Below are positions 34,687 to 42,442 of a DNA stretch of 64,000 nt, piece after piece. The DNA comes from Bradyrhizobium sp. 170 (GTDB taxonomy: Bacteria; Pseudomonadota; Alphaproteobacteria; Rhizobiales; Xanthobacteraceae). Numbering within the stretch: the first letter of the stretch is position 1; each line of letters opens with the position of its first letter. Under the pieces are notes generated by a model. The model was not told the DNA's origin, did no database searches, and was given only the letters and a program-made list of their open reading frames with translations. The position numbers were made by a program, and so were the translations under genes. Location of the stretch: assembly GCF_023101085.1 (NCBI RefSeq), contig NZ_CP064703.1, positions 8,060,001 through 8,124,000 on the forward strand. Reading direction: 5' to 3'.

Positions 34687-35100
34687 CTACGTCTCGATGA
34701 TGACGTAGCTGTCTTCGACGTGCACCGGAAAGGTCTCGGCCACATAAGGCCCCTTCTGCAATTCCTCGCCGCTCTCGACCGCAACCGGATAGGAGCGGAC
34801 CTTTACGCGCTTCGGATCGAAAAACGATTGGCCGTTGCGCATGTCGAATTCCCAGCCGTGCCACGGGCAGCGCAGAAGTTCGCCAACGCGCGAGCGCTGG
34901 TAGATTCCGGGCTCCGGCGAGGTCAGCCGCGCGACGCAGGCGGCCTTTTCCAGCGGCGCTCCCTCATGCGGGCAGCGATTGAGCAGCGCAAAGAATTCGC
35001 CGTTGACGTGGAACACGACGATGTCGCGGCCGTCGACGCCGAAGACCTTGTTGCCGCCGGGCGGGATATCTGACGTGCGGGCGACGATGTGACGGGCCAT
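34687..35100 (-). CDS. Rieske [2Fe-2S] ferredoxin-like protein
   Basis: The 137-residue protein has both Rieske cluster motifs, Cys43-x-His45 in NRCPHEGAPL and Cys78-x2-His81 in RCPWHGWEFD. The length fits a stand-alone ferredoxin of the oxygenase type or a nitrite-reductase small-subunit type, not an oxygenase large subunit. It is the last gene of a three-gene operon, 17 bp after an amidohydrolase. It probably passes electrons to an oxygenase encoded elsewhere. The start at 35100 was chosen because upstream codons overlap the preceding gene. Confidence 0.9.
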   Translation of the reverse strand: MARHIVARTSDIPPGGNKVFGVDGRDIVVFHVNGEFFALLNRCPHEGAPLEKAACVARLTSPEPGIYQRSRVGELLRCPWHGWEFDMRNGQSFFDPKRVKVRSYPVAVESGEELQKGPYVAETFPVHVEDSYVIIET

Positions 35101-35117
35101 GTTATCCCTGTCGTCGC

Positions 35118-36230
35118 TCAGAGCTTGTAGAGCGCACGCGCATTGCCGTTGAAGATCTTTCGGCGCTCGGCCTCGGTGAGCGGCGTCTTGAAGGCAAAGC
35201 GCGGATCGTCGAAATCCCAGTGCGGATAATCCGACGAAAACAGCAGGCGATCGGCGCCGACCCACTCGATCAGCGAGCGCAGATGTTTTGCTTCATCGGG
35301 CTCGTCGATCGGCTGCGTCGTGAACCAGAAATGCTGCTTCACATATTCCGACGGCCGGCGCTTGAGATGCGGCACCTCGCTGCGGAACGCATCAAAGTGC
35401 CGGTCCATCCGCCAGGTGGCCGACGGGATCCAGCCGAAGCCTCCTTCGATGAAGACGATCTTGAGGTCAGGGAAGCGTTCGGGGACGCCTTCGAGCACGA
35501 GGCTCGTAAGCTGCGCCGCCATGGTGTGCGCGTTGCTCTGGTGTTCCTCGACATAATAAGACGGCCAGCCGCCGCCGGTCGGCGCATGGCCGCCATAGCC
35601 GCCGACGTGAATACCGAGCGGCAGGCCGAGTTCTTGCGCGCGTGCGTAGATCGGCCAGTAGCGGCGGCGGCCGAGCGGCTCGTTGGCGCGCGGGCAGACG
35701 TTGATCTGCACATAGCGGCCGATTTTTGCGCAGCGCTCGATCTCGGCGATCGCGAACTGCGTATCGTCCTGGCCGGCGAGGATCGAGGCCTTCAGCCGCG
35801 GATCGCGATCGGACCAGAAGGCGAGCTGCCAGTCGTTGATGGCGCGCTGGATCGCGGCGCCGAATTCGAGGTTCTGCTGCGAGAAGATGAAGAGATCGAG
35901 CACCTGCAAAATGCCGTACTCGACATCGAGCGGATCGAGATGCTGCTTGCGCATGAAATCGAGATCCGAACCGGGCGGCCCGCCGGTCGGCGGCCAGGCA
36001 TCGCGCCGCGCAATCAGCGGCGAGGAACGCGGGTATGGCGTGGTGCCGATATAGGGCGTGCGCAGATGGCTGCCATAGGTGCGCAAATGCTGCTGCCAGC
36101 GTTTTGGCAGGAACTGATCGAGGTCGGTGTGCGCATGGATGCTCGGATGCACGTCGCAATCGATGATGCGCAACCGGCTTTTGGCGGCTTCTTCCTCTGC
36201 GAGGATGGGGCGGTCGATGACGTCACTCAT
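35118..36230 (-). CDS. Amidohydrolase family protein (amidohydrolase 2), copy 2
   Basis: The 370-residue protein starts with the family metal motif in IIDCDVHPS and ends with a conserved LLFSSDYPHWDFDDP run near 335, whose Asp is the catalytic metal ligand. Members are metal-dependent decarboxylases or hydrolases of aromatic and related acids (ACMSD, gamma-resorcylate decarboxylase and others). It lies between a similar amidohydrolase (25 bp upstream) and a Rieske ferredoxin (17 bp downstream). The pair may form a hetero-oligomer or act one after another. Confidence 0.9.
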   Translation of the reverse strand: MSDVIDRPILAEEEAAKSRLRIIDCDVHPSIHAHTDLDQFLPKRWQQHLRTYGSHLRTPYIGTTPYPRSSPLIARRDAWPPTGGPPGSDLDFMRKQHLDPLDVEYGILQVLDLFIFSQQNLEFGAAIQRAINDWQLAFWSDRDPRLKASILAGQDDTQFAIAEIERCAKIGRYVQINVCPRANEPLGRRRYWPIYARAQELGLPLGIHVGGYGGHAPTGGGWPSYYVEEHQSNAHTMAAQLTSLVLEGVPERFPDLKIVFIEGGFGWIPSATWRMDRHFDAFRSEVPHLKRRPSEYVKQHFWFTTQPIDEPDEAKHLRSLIEWVGADRLLFSSDYPHWDFDDPRFAFKTPLTEAERRKIFNGNARALYKL

Positions 36231-36255
36231 GCGATCCTCCTTAGGTGTTCGAATT

Positions 36256-37317
36256 CTATGCCGCGAGCTTCAGCCGCGGAAAAGTCTCTAACGGGTTGTC
36301 GGCGCACATGCGCGAGACAATGCTCGCCGGCAGATGCGGCGGCAACGGATCGTCGCCGTCGAACTGCCAGTGCGGATAGTCCGACGCGAACAGGAACATC
36401 TTGTCGGAGCCGATCTGCTCGATCACATCCGCGACGCCTGCGGCATCCGGCGGACTGTCGAACGGCTGCATGGTGACGCGGACATGATCACGAATGATCG
36501 AGGCCGGCTCGCGCTTGACCCACGGCACCTCGACGCGCACGCCGCGCCAGGTCTTGTTGGCGCGCCACATGAAGGCCGGCAGCCAGCTCACGCCTGACTC
36601 CATCAGCACGACCTTGAGGTCAGGGAATTTGCCGAACACGCCTTCATAGATCAGGCTCAATATCTGGGCCTGAAACGCCTGCGCTTCCGCCAGATAATAT
36701 TCGTAACGATAGGACGGCCAGCCGATCGAACTCGGCGCGCCGCGATAGGCGCTGCCGGCATGGATCGCGACCGGGAGCTTGTGCTTCGCGGCCGCCTGCC
36801 ACACCGGCCAGTAATGCCGCCGTCCGAGTAGGGTCTCGCCCTGCGCCAGCACCAGCACGGAGACGAAGCGGTTGTCGCCGGCGCGCCGCTCGATTTCCTC
36901 CACCGCCAAATCAGGCGCCTGCAAGGGCAACACGATCGAGGCGCTCAGCCGCGGATCCTTTGCCAGCCATTCAGCGGCGATCCAGTCGTTGATGGCCTTG
37001 CAGAAGCCTGCCGCCATATAGGAATCGAACACCGCCTGCGCGCCGTAGACGACGTTGCAGATCGCATGACTTGAACCGAGCTGGTCGAACGCGCCGCGCT
37101 GCACCATCGCAAGTTCGCTGCCCGGCTTGCCGTTCGCGGGCCGCCAGTCGGTGCGGCCGGAGAACGGCATGTTGGGCGGATAGGAGTTGAGATCGAGGCC
37201 GTCGATGGCGCGGCTGACCACCTGTTCTTTCCAGTGGTCGTCGAGGTAGGGCAGCAGCGTCGTGCGGGTTCCGCCCACCGCGGGATGAATATCGCAGTCG
37301 ATCCGCGTGGCCGCCAT
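36256..37317 (-). CDS. Amidohydrolase family protein (amidohydrolase 2), copy 1
   Basis: This 353-residue paralogue opens MAATRIDCDIHP and has FLFASDYPHWQFDGDDP near residue 325, the same metal-site run as its neighbour. Start 37317 has GAGGAAG nine bases upstream. It is the first gene of the operon. Two tandem divergent paralogues with a Rieske protein suggest breakdown of an aromatic or sulfonated compound, but the substrate is not evident. Confidence 0.9.
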   Translation of the reverse strand: MAATRIDCDIHPAVGGTRTTLLPYLDDHWKEQVVSRAIDGLDLNSYPPNMPFSGRTDWRPANGKPGSELAMVQRGAFDQLGSSHAICNVVYGAQAVFDSYMAAGFCKAINDWIAAEWLAKDPRLSASIVLPLQAPDLAVEEIERRAGDNRFVSVLVLAQGETLLGRRHYWPVWQAAAKHKLPVAIHAGSAYRGAPSSIGWPSYRYEYYLAEAQAFQAQILSLIYEGVFGKFPDLKVVLMESGVSWLPAFMWRANKTWRGVRVEVPWVKREPASIIRDHVRVTMQPFDSPPDAAGVADVIEQIGSDKMFLFASDYPHWQFDGDDPLPPHLPASIVSRMCADNPLETFPRLKLAA

Positions 37318-37379
37318 GAGCTTCCTCGGGTTTTCGTCTCGGCGATCTTGATGTCGCGCTTGCAAATGTGCCGCCGATA

Positions 37380-37419
37380 GCAGGGCGGCACAAGCGCTTT
37401 ACTGAGGGGGCCGCCCTGC
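37380..37419. repeat. Inverted repeat in divergent gap
   Basis: Ten-base arms GCAGGGCGGC and GCCGCCCTGC enclose 20 bases. The position, 63 bp before the amidohydrolase start and 114 bp before the rightward gene, fits an operator or a hairpin in the leader of the rightward gene. Confidence 0.5.
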
Positions 37420-37532
37420 CCGAACTGCACACCGCATCAGGCCTACCGTTCGCGACACGAAATATTCGCCGCTGGCGAAGCAAGCCTTCTGTGGTACGGA
37501 GGGGCGAGCGCGCATCACCCAAGGAGATGAAA

Positions 37533-38018
37533 ATGAAATCCGGCAGGCTGGCGATTCTCGCCGTCTCGCTTCTTACCGCCGGCGCTTCCACCGCATCGGC
37601 TGCCCCGGCAACGGCCAGCGGGCCGGCGGCCTTGGCGCTTGCCGGCGTCGTTGCGCTGTATTCGCCGCTGCTGACTGCGGATGAGCGGGAAGCCGTCTCG
37701 GCGTTCTTCGTCGGACAGAGCGGCGTGCGTTACACCAAGAAAATATCCGTCACCGCGGACAAGATTGTCTGCCGCGTCAGCAATGTCGACATCACCGCGC
37801 GCTCCTGCGAACTGACCTTCAAGGGCGCCAAGCAGACCATCACCGGACGGCGAGCGAGCGAAATCTTCGCGACCGAAGCCATGGCCGGCATTCCCCCCGA
37901 CGGCGCCGCCGGATCGGTGTTCGAAAGCCTCTCGAAGCTCAACTGCACGCTCGACCCTGCCGAGATCAGGCAGAAGGCCGGCGGCGGCGCGAATTGCTCG
38001 TTCGAGACGGGCAATTGA
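37533..38018 (+). CDS. Secreted protein of unknown function
   Basis: The 161-residue product has a signal peptide ending at ASAA (about residue 25) and a mature part with three to four cysteines (VCRVSNV, RSCELTF, LNCTL, NCSFE) that may pair in the periplasm. ATG 37533 was chosen over the ATG at 37527 because AAGGAG is six bases before it. No family is recognised. Confidence 0.75.
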   Translation: MKSGRLAILAVSLLTAGASTASAAPATASGPAALALAGVVALYSPLLTADEREAVSAFFVGQSGVRYTKKISVTADKIVCRVSNVDITARSCELTFKGAKQTITGRRASEIFATEAMAGIPPDGAAGSVFESLSKLNCTLDPAEIRQKAGGGANCSFETGN

Positions 38019-38053
38019 GCGGCGCAGCCTCTGTATTTCGGTTACTGGGATCG

Positions 38054-38278
38054 CTAGCTACGGTGCCGCCGTATGTAACATCTGATCACTTGCCGGTCGC
38101 AGCGCACGCATGTGCTCTGATGGCCTCCCCAGTCGCCTGCCCCTCCCGCCTTGTCGAAACACCTGCCCAGGCAATTCGCGGCTCTATCCTCACACACCCA
38201 TTGCTGTGCTTGTGCCGGTGAGTTGAGGAGCACTCCGGTGCCTATGAGGGTGATCGCGAAAAAAAGGTGCCGTGTCAT
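38054..38278 (-). CDS. Small Cys-rich secreted protein
   Basis: The 74-residue protein has a clear signal peptide (MTRHLFFAITLIGTGVLLN, cleaved near AQA) and a mature peptide of about 50 residues with six cysteines, including CVRC. The start has an ideal AGGAGGT site. The even number of cysteines suggests three disulfides or a metal site. It is convergent with the secreted protein at 37533. Function unknown. Confidence 0.75.
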   Translation of the reverse strand: MTRHLFFAITLIGTGVLLNSPAQAQQWVCEDRAANCLGRCFDKAGGAGDWGGHQSTCVRCDRQVIRCYIRRHRS

Positions 38279-38527
38279 GGTCGAACCTCCTGAGAAAGGT
38301 GCGGGCCGCTTTGAATCCTAACCTCTCGACGGGACAATGCCGTCGCGATGATAACACTTAAAACCAATCTCTGGCCATGCGCGCGTCGGGGTTATGTTTC
38401 CCCGCTGGAGCGCGCAGCCGATGGCCGATCTATCCGGTCGAACACCGCATAGCCCTGCCCAAGAGAGGTCGACCGGGACGTCGACCGTATCGCGGCACGA
38501 TTGACAGGCAAATCTTTCCCCATCCAA

Positions 38528-40276
38528 ATGACCGCCCAACGAACAACGGCAGAGGCAGAGCGCGTGGCGGGCAGCGAACAAGAAACTTACGAATGCGACG
38601 TGCTGGTGGTCGGCTCGGGCTGTGCGGGGATGTCGGCAGCGGTCACCGCGGGGCATCACGGCCTCAATGTTCTGATCGTCGAGAAGGAACCGCGCTTTGG
38701 CGGCACCACCGCCCGCTCCGGCGGCTGGCTGTGGATCCCCGGCACCTCGCTGGCGCGCGACTGGGGTATCACTGAGAGCCCCGACCAGGCGCGGACCTAT
38801 CTGCGGCATGAGGCCGGCAACAGCTTTGACGCCGCACGCGTCGATGCGTTTCTCGCCGCCGGCCCCGAAGCGGTGGATTTTTTCATCAGCAAGACGGCGG
38901 TGCGCTTCGACATGCCGCTGACCTTTCCGGATTATCATGCGGAAGCACCCGGCGGCGCGCAGGGCGGCCGCTCAATGGTGACGCGGCCGTTCGACGGCCG
39001 CGAACTGGGCGAGCACGTCAAGACTCTCGGCAGTCCCCTGCCCGAACTCACGGTGTTCGGCATGATGCTGGGATCGGGCAAGGACATCGTCCACTTCATG
39101 CGCGTGACCAAATCGCTGACCTCGGCGATCTATGTCGCGAAGCGCCTGTCGAAGCATGCCATCGACGTCATGCGCAACGGCCGCGGCATGACGCTGACCA
39201 ACGGCAATGCGCTCGCGGGCCGCCTCGCCAAATCGGCGTTCGACCTGAAGATACCGCTGTGGCTGTCATCACCGGTGCACGAACTGGTCGTCGAGGACGG
39301 CGCGGTGCGCGGCGCGGTCGTCGAACGCCATGGAAAGCTGATCCGCGTCCATGCCAAGCGCGGCGTCGTGCTGGCCTGCGGCGGCTTCCCGCACGACGTT
39401 GCAAGACGCAAGGCGATGTTCCCGCACGCGCCCAGCGGCGCCGAGCATTTCTCGCCGGGTCCTGCCGGCAACACTGGTGACGGCTTGCGATTGGCGGAGG
39501 CCGCGGGTGGACGCATCGAGGACAATTTGCCGAATGCCGCGGCCTGGGTGCCGGTCTCGATCACCGAGCGCAAGGACGGCAGCAAGGGCGTGATGCCGCA
39601 TTTCATCGACCGCGCCAAACCCGGCGTCATCGCCGTGATGCGCGACGGCAGGCGTTTTGCCAATGAAGGCAATTCGTACCATGACTTCGTGCAGGCGATG
39701 GTGAAGGCGGCCAAACCCGGCGAGGAGATCACGGCGTATCTCGTGTGCGATCACCGCGCCTTGCGAAAATATGGCCTTGGATGCGTGCCGCCGTTTCCGA
39801 TGCCGCTGCGCCATCATCTCGCGACCGGCTATCTCAAGCGCGGAAGCACGCTGGCCGAACTCGCCGACTGCACCGGCATCGACCGGCAAGGGCTCGAGTC
39901 CACGATCGCCGAGTTCAACGTCTCAGCCGCGGAAGGCCGCGATCCCGCCTTCGGCAAGGGCTCGCGCGCCTATAACCGCTACCAGGGCGATGCGCTGCAC
40001 GGGCCCAACCCCTGCGTTGCGCCGATCAAGGACGGGCCGTTTTACGCGATCAAGCTGGTGATCGGCGATCTCGGCACCTATGCCGGCATCAGGACCGACG
40101 AACATGCGCGTGCGCTGGACGAACACGGCCAGCCGATCGCAGGCCTTTATGCCGCCGGCAACGACATGGCGAGCATCATGGGCGGCAACTATCCCGGCGC
40201 CGGCATTACGCTCGGCCCTGCGCTGACGTTCGGATATATCGCAGGCAAGCATATCAGCGAAAAAACTGCGCCCTAG
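38528..40276 (+). CDS. FAD-dependent dehydrogenase, fumarate reductase/3-ketosteroid dehydrogenase family
   Basis: The 582-residue flavoprotein has the FAD motif VVGSGCAGMSAA near residue 30, EKEPRFGGTTARSGGWLW near 60, and C-terminal AAGNDMASIMGGNYPGAGITLG, where the family closes the flavin site. The latter run is typical of 3-ketosteroid-delta-1-dehydrogenase-like proteins. Start 38528 (ATG) is preferred over a TTG 27 bases upstream. It probably removes hydrogen from a cyclic ketone or similar substrate. No steroid genes are nearby, so the substrate is open. Confidence 0.88.
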   Translation: MTAQRTTAEAERVAGSEQETYECDVLVVGSGCAGMSAAVTAGHHGLNVLIVEKEPRFGGTTARSGGWLWIPGTSLARDWGITESPDQARTYLRHEAGNSFDAARVDAFLAAGPEAVDFFISKTAVRFDMPLTFPDYHAEAPGGAQGGRSMVTRPFDGRELGEHVKTLGSPLPELTVFGMMLGSGKDIVHFMRVTKSLTSAIYVAKRLSKHAIDVMRNGRGMTLTNGNALAGRLAKSAFDLKIPLWLSSPVHELVVEDGAVRGAVVERHGKLIRVHAKRGVVLACGGFPHDVARRKAMFPHAPSGAEHFSPGPAGNTGDGLRLAEAAGGRIEDNLPNAAAWVPVSITERKDGSKGVMPHFIDRAKPGVIAVMRDGRRFANEGNSYHDFVQAMVKAAKPGEEITAYLVCDHRALRKYGLGCVPPFPMPLRHHLATGYLKRGSTLAELADCTGIDRQGLESTIAEFNVSAAEGRDPAFGKGSRAYNRYQGDALHGPNPCVAPIKDGPFYAIKLVIGDLGTYAGIRTDEHARALDEHGQPIAGLYAAGNDMASIMGGNYPGAGITLGPALTFGYIAGKHISEKTAP

Positions 40277-40342
40277 AAATGTCTGGAGCTGGAACGAACA
40301 TAGATCGATTCGATTGTCTCGAATCGAACCGGAGATCGTTCA

Positions 40343-40813
40343 ATGCGTGCGCCGCGCCTGTCTGCTGCTCTCGTCCTGTTGGTCTTCCTTCCGCCGCTCG
40401 CCTTTGCCGGCGACACGGAATGGCGGCGATATGTAATCCCGAGCACCGGCACCAGCGTCGACATGCCGGTCTCGATCTTCACCAGCGACGCCGGGCCGCC
40501 CGAGGGAGGAACCGGGCGACGGTTTTTCACCGAAGACCGCCGCGCCGACCTGACGGTGCAGTCCGTTCCCAATCCTGAGAACGATTCGCCCGCCACGTTC
40601 CTGGCCAAGCAACGCCCGCCTGCCGGCATCATCTACCAACGGATCACATCTGATTTCTTTGTCGTGTCCAGCATTCGCAAGGACCGGATCTGGTACAACC
40701 GCTGCAACCGCGGCAACGGCACCATGAACTGCGTGCTGATCAATTATCCCGCCACGGAGAAGCGCCAGTGGGACAGCGTGGTCACACGCATAAGCCACAC
40801 GCTGCGAGGGTAA
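40343..40813 (+). CDS. Secreted protein of unknown function
   Basis: The 156-residue product has a signal peptide ending at AFAG (about residue 23). The mature part begins WRRYVIPSTGTSVDMPVSIF and ends with WDSVVTRISHTLRG, a pattern shared by small periplasmic proteins of Rhizobiales that I cannot name. Two cysteines (NRCN and NCVL) may pair. GGAG precedes the start. Confidence 0.72.
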   Translation: MRAPRLSAALVLLVFLPPLAFAGDTEWRRYVIPSTGTSVDMPVSIFTSDAGPPEGGTGRRFFTEDRRADLTVQSVPNPENDSPATFLAKQRPPAGIIYQRITSDFFVVSSIRKDRIWYNRCNRGNGTMNCVLINYPATEKRQWDSVVTRISHTLRG

Positions 40814-40933
40814 CCCGGCCCGTGACCGGATTTTAGGCAATCGGGAAAAAACGGCAATCAGTTCCGAAGTGAGGAACCACCGCGCGTGCACTGCGTTGCC
40901 GAGGGTCGATGTTCGTAATCGCGAGGTTGTTTC

Positions 40934-42442
40934 GTGAATCGTAGAGATTTCCTCGCTGCTTCAGCGTTGCCATTGGTATCCGGGGTGGCGCCGGGGCTTT
41001 TGTCCCCCGCCCGTGCCCAGCCGGCGCCGTTCGACCGATCCATTGTGCGGCAAATAGCGCGCGAACTCGCAAGCAAGCCGTACAAGGCTCCGAGCGAGAA
41101 GCTGCCCGACAATCTCGCTAACATCGACTACGACCATTATCGGGCGATCCGGTTCTTGCCCGAGCGCGCGCTCTGGCGCGGCGAAAAACTTCCCTTCGAG
41201 GCGCAATTCTTCCATCGCGGGTTCTTCTACAAGAACAGGGTCGATATCTTCGAGGTGAAGAACGGCCAGGCATCAAAAATTGCCTACCAGCCCGAGCTGT
41301 TTTCGTTCGGCGATACGCCGCCGCCGGGCCCGGCCGTAGACCTCGGCTTTGCCGGCTTTCGGCTGCATGCGCCGATCAACAAGCCCGACTATTATGACGA
41401 GGTCTGCGTGTTTCTCGGCGCGAGCTACTTCCGCGCAGTGGCCAAGGGACAACTATACGGACTCTCGGCACGCGGCCTGTCGATCAACACCGGCGAAGCC
41501 AAGGGCGAAGAATTTCCGTTCTTCAAGACGTTCTGGATCGAGAAGCCGGCATCAGGCGCAAATTCCATCGTCGTGCATGCGCTGCTCGACAGCGAGAGCG
41601 CCGCGGCGGCCTATCGTTTCACCATTCGGCCCGGCGACACCACCGTGTTCGATGTTGAAATGGCGATCTATCCGCGCGTGGATCTGGACCACGCCGGCCT
41701 CTCACCGATGACCAGCATGTTCTTCTTCGGACCGAACGACCGCAAGGACGTCGAGGACTTCCGCCCCTCGGTCCACGATTCGGATGGGCTTGCGATCTTC
41801 AATGGCCGCGGCGAGGAACTTTGGCGGCCACTGCATAATCCGAGGGATCTGCAGGTCTCTTCGTTTTCCGATCTCAACCCGCGCGGCTTCGGCCTGATGC
41901 AGCGTCAGAAGGATTTTGCCGCCTACCAGGATCTGGAATCGAATTTCGAGCGTCGGCCGAGCCTGTGGGCGGAGCCGATCGGCAATTGGGGCGAAGGCGC
42001 GGTGAAGCTGCTCGAAATCCCCACCAAGGAAGAGATTCACGACAACATTGCCTCGTTCTGGCTTCCCAAGGCTGCCTTGGCCGCCAAGGGCGAGCACACT
42101 TACACCTATCGTTTGCACTGGGGACCGGATGCGCCGAAGTCCACCTCGCTCGCGCGATTTTCCCGAACCGGCATCGGCGCGCGAGGCGACAACGCCACGA
42201 TCTTCGTACTCGACGTGACCGGCGAGCGGCTGAAATCGGTCGATCCGAAAATCCTGCGCGGTGTTGTAACGGCCGAGAAGGCGAAAATCCAGAACATCGT
42301 CACCCAGCCAAATCCGGCGACCGGCGGCTGGCGATTCAGCTTCGAGCTGTTGAAGGAAAAGACCCCCGTCGAAATCCGCGCATCGCTCATGCAGGACAAT
42401 GAGCCGGTATCGGAGGTCTGGGTCTATCGATGGACACCTTAG
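40934..42442 (+). CDS. opgG: Glucan biosynthesis protein OpgG/MdoG (Tat-exported)
   Basis: The 502-residue periplasmic protein begins with a twin-arginine signal, MNRRDFLAASALPLVSG, cleaved near ARAQ. The MdoG domain follows, with RDLQVSSFSDLNPRGFGLMQ near 310. OpgG is needed to make beta-glucan backbones in the periplasm, working with the OpgH synthase. The Tat signal is more like E. coli OpgD than OpgG. The start is GTG at 40934. The gene overlaps opgH by 13 bp. Confidence 0.94.
   Translation: MNRRDFLAASALPLVSGVAPGLLSPARAQPAPFDRSIVRQIARELASKPYKAPSEKLPDNLANIDYDHYRAIRFLPERALWRGEKLPFEAQFFHRGFFYKNRVDIFEVKNGQASKIAYQPELFSFGDTPPPGPAVDLGFAGFRLHAPINKPDYYDEVCVFLGASYFRAVAKGQLYGLSARGLSINTGEAKGEEFPFFKTFWIEKPASGANSIVVHALLDSESAAAAYRFTIRPGDTTVFDVEMAIYPRVDLDHAGLSPMTSMFFFGPNDRKDVEDFRPSVHDSDGLAIFNGRGEELWRPLHNPRDLQVSSFSDLNPRGFGLMQRQKDFAAYQDLESNFERRPSLWAEPIGNWGEGAVKLLEIPTKEEIHDNIASFWLPKAALAAKGEHTYTYRLHWGPDAPKSTSLARFSRTGIGARGDNATIFVLDVTGERLKSVDPKILRGVVTAEKAKIQNIVTQPNPATGGWRFSFELLKEKTPVEIRASLMQDNEPVSEVWVYRWTP

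Noticed and set aside
34446..34784. Leftward 112-codon frame between the GGDEF-EAL and Rieske genes
   Set aside because: It overlaps the 3' end of the Rieske gene, is Arg/Cys-rich without domain signs and has no ribosome site.
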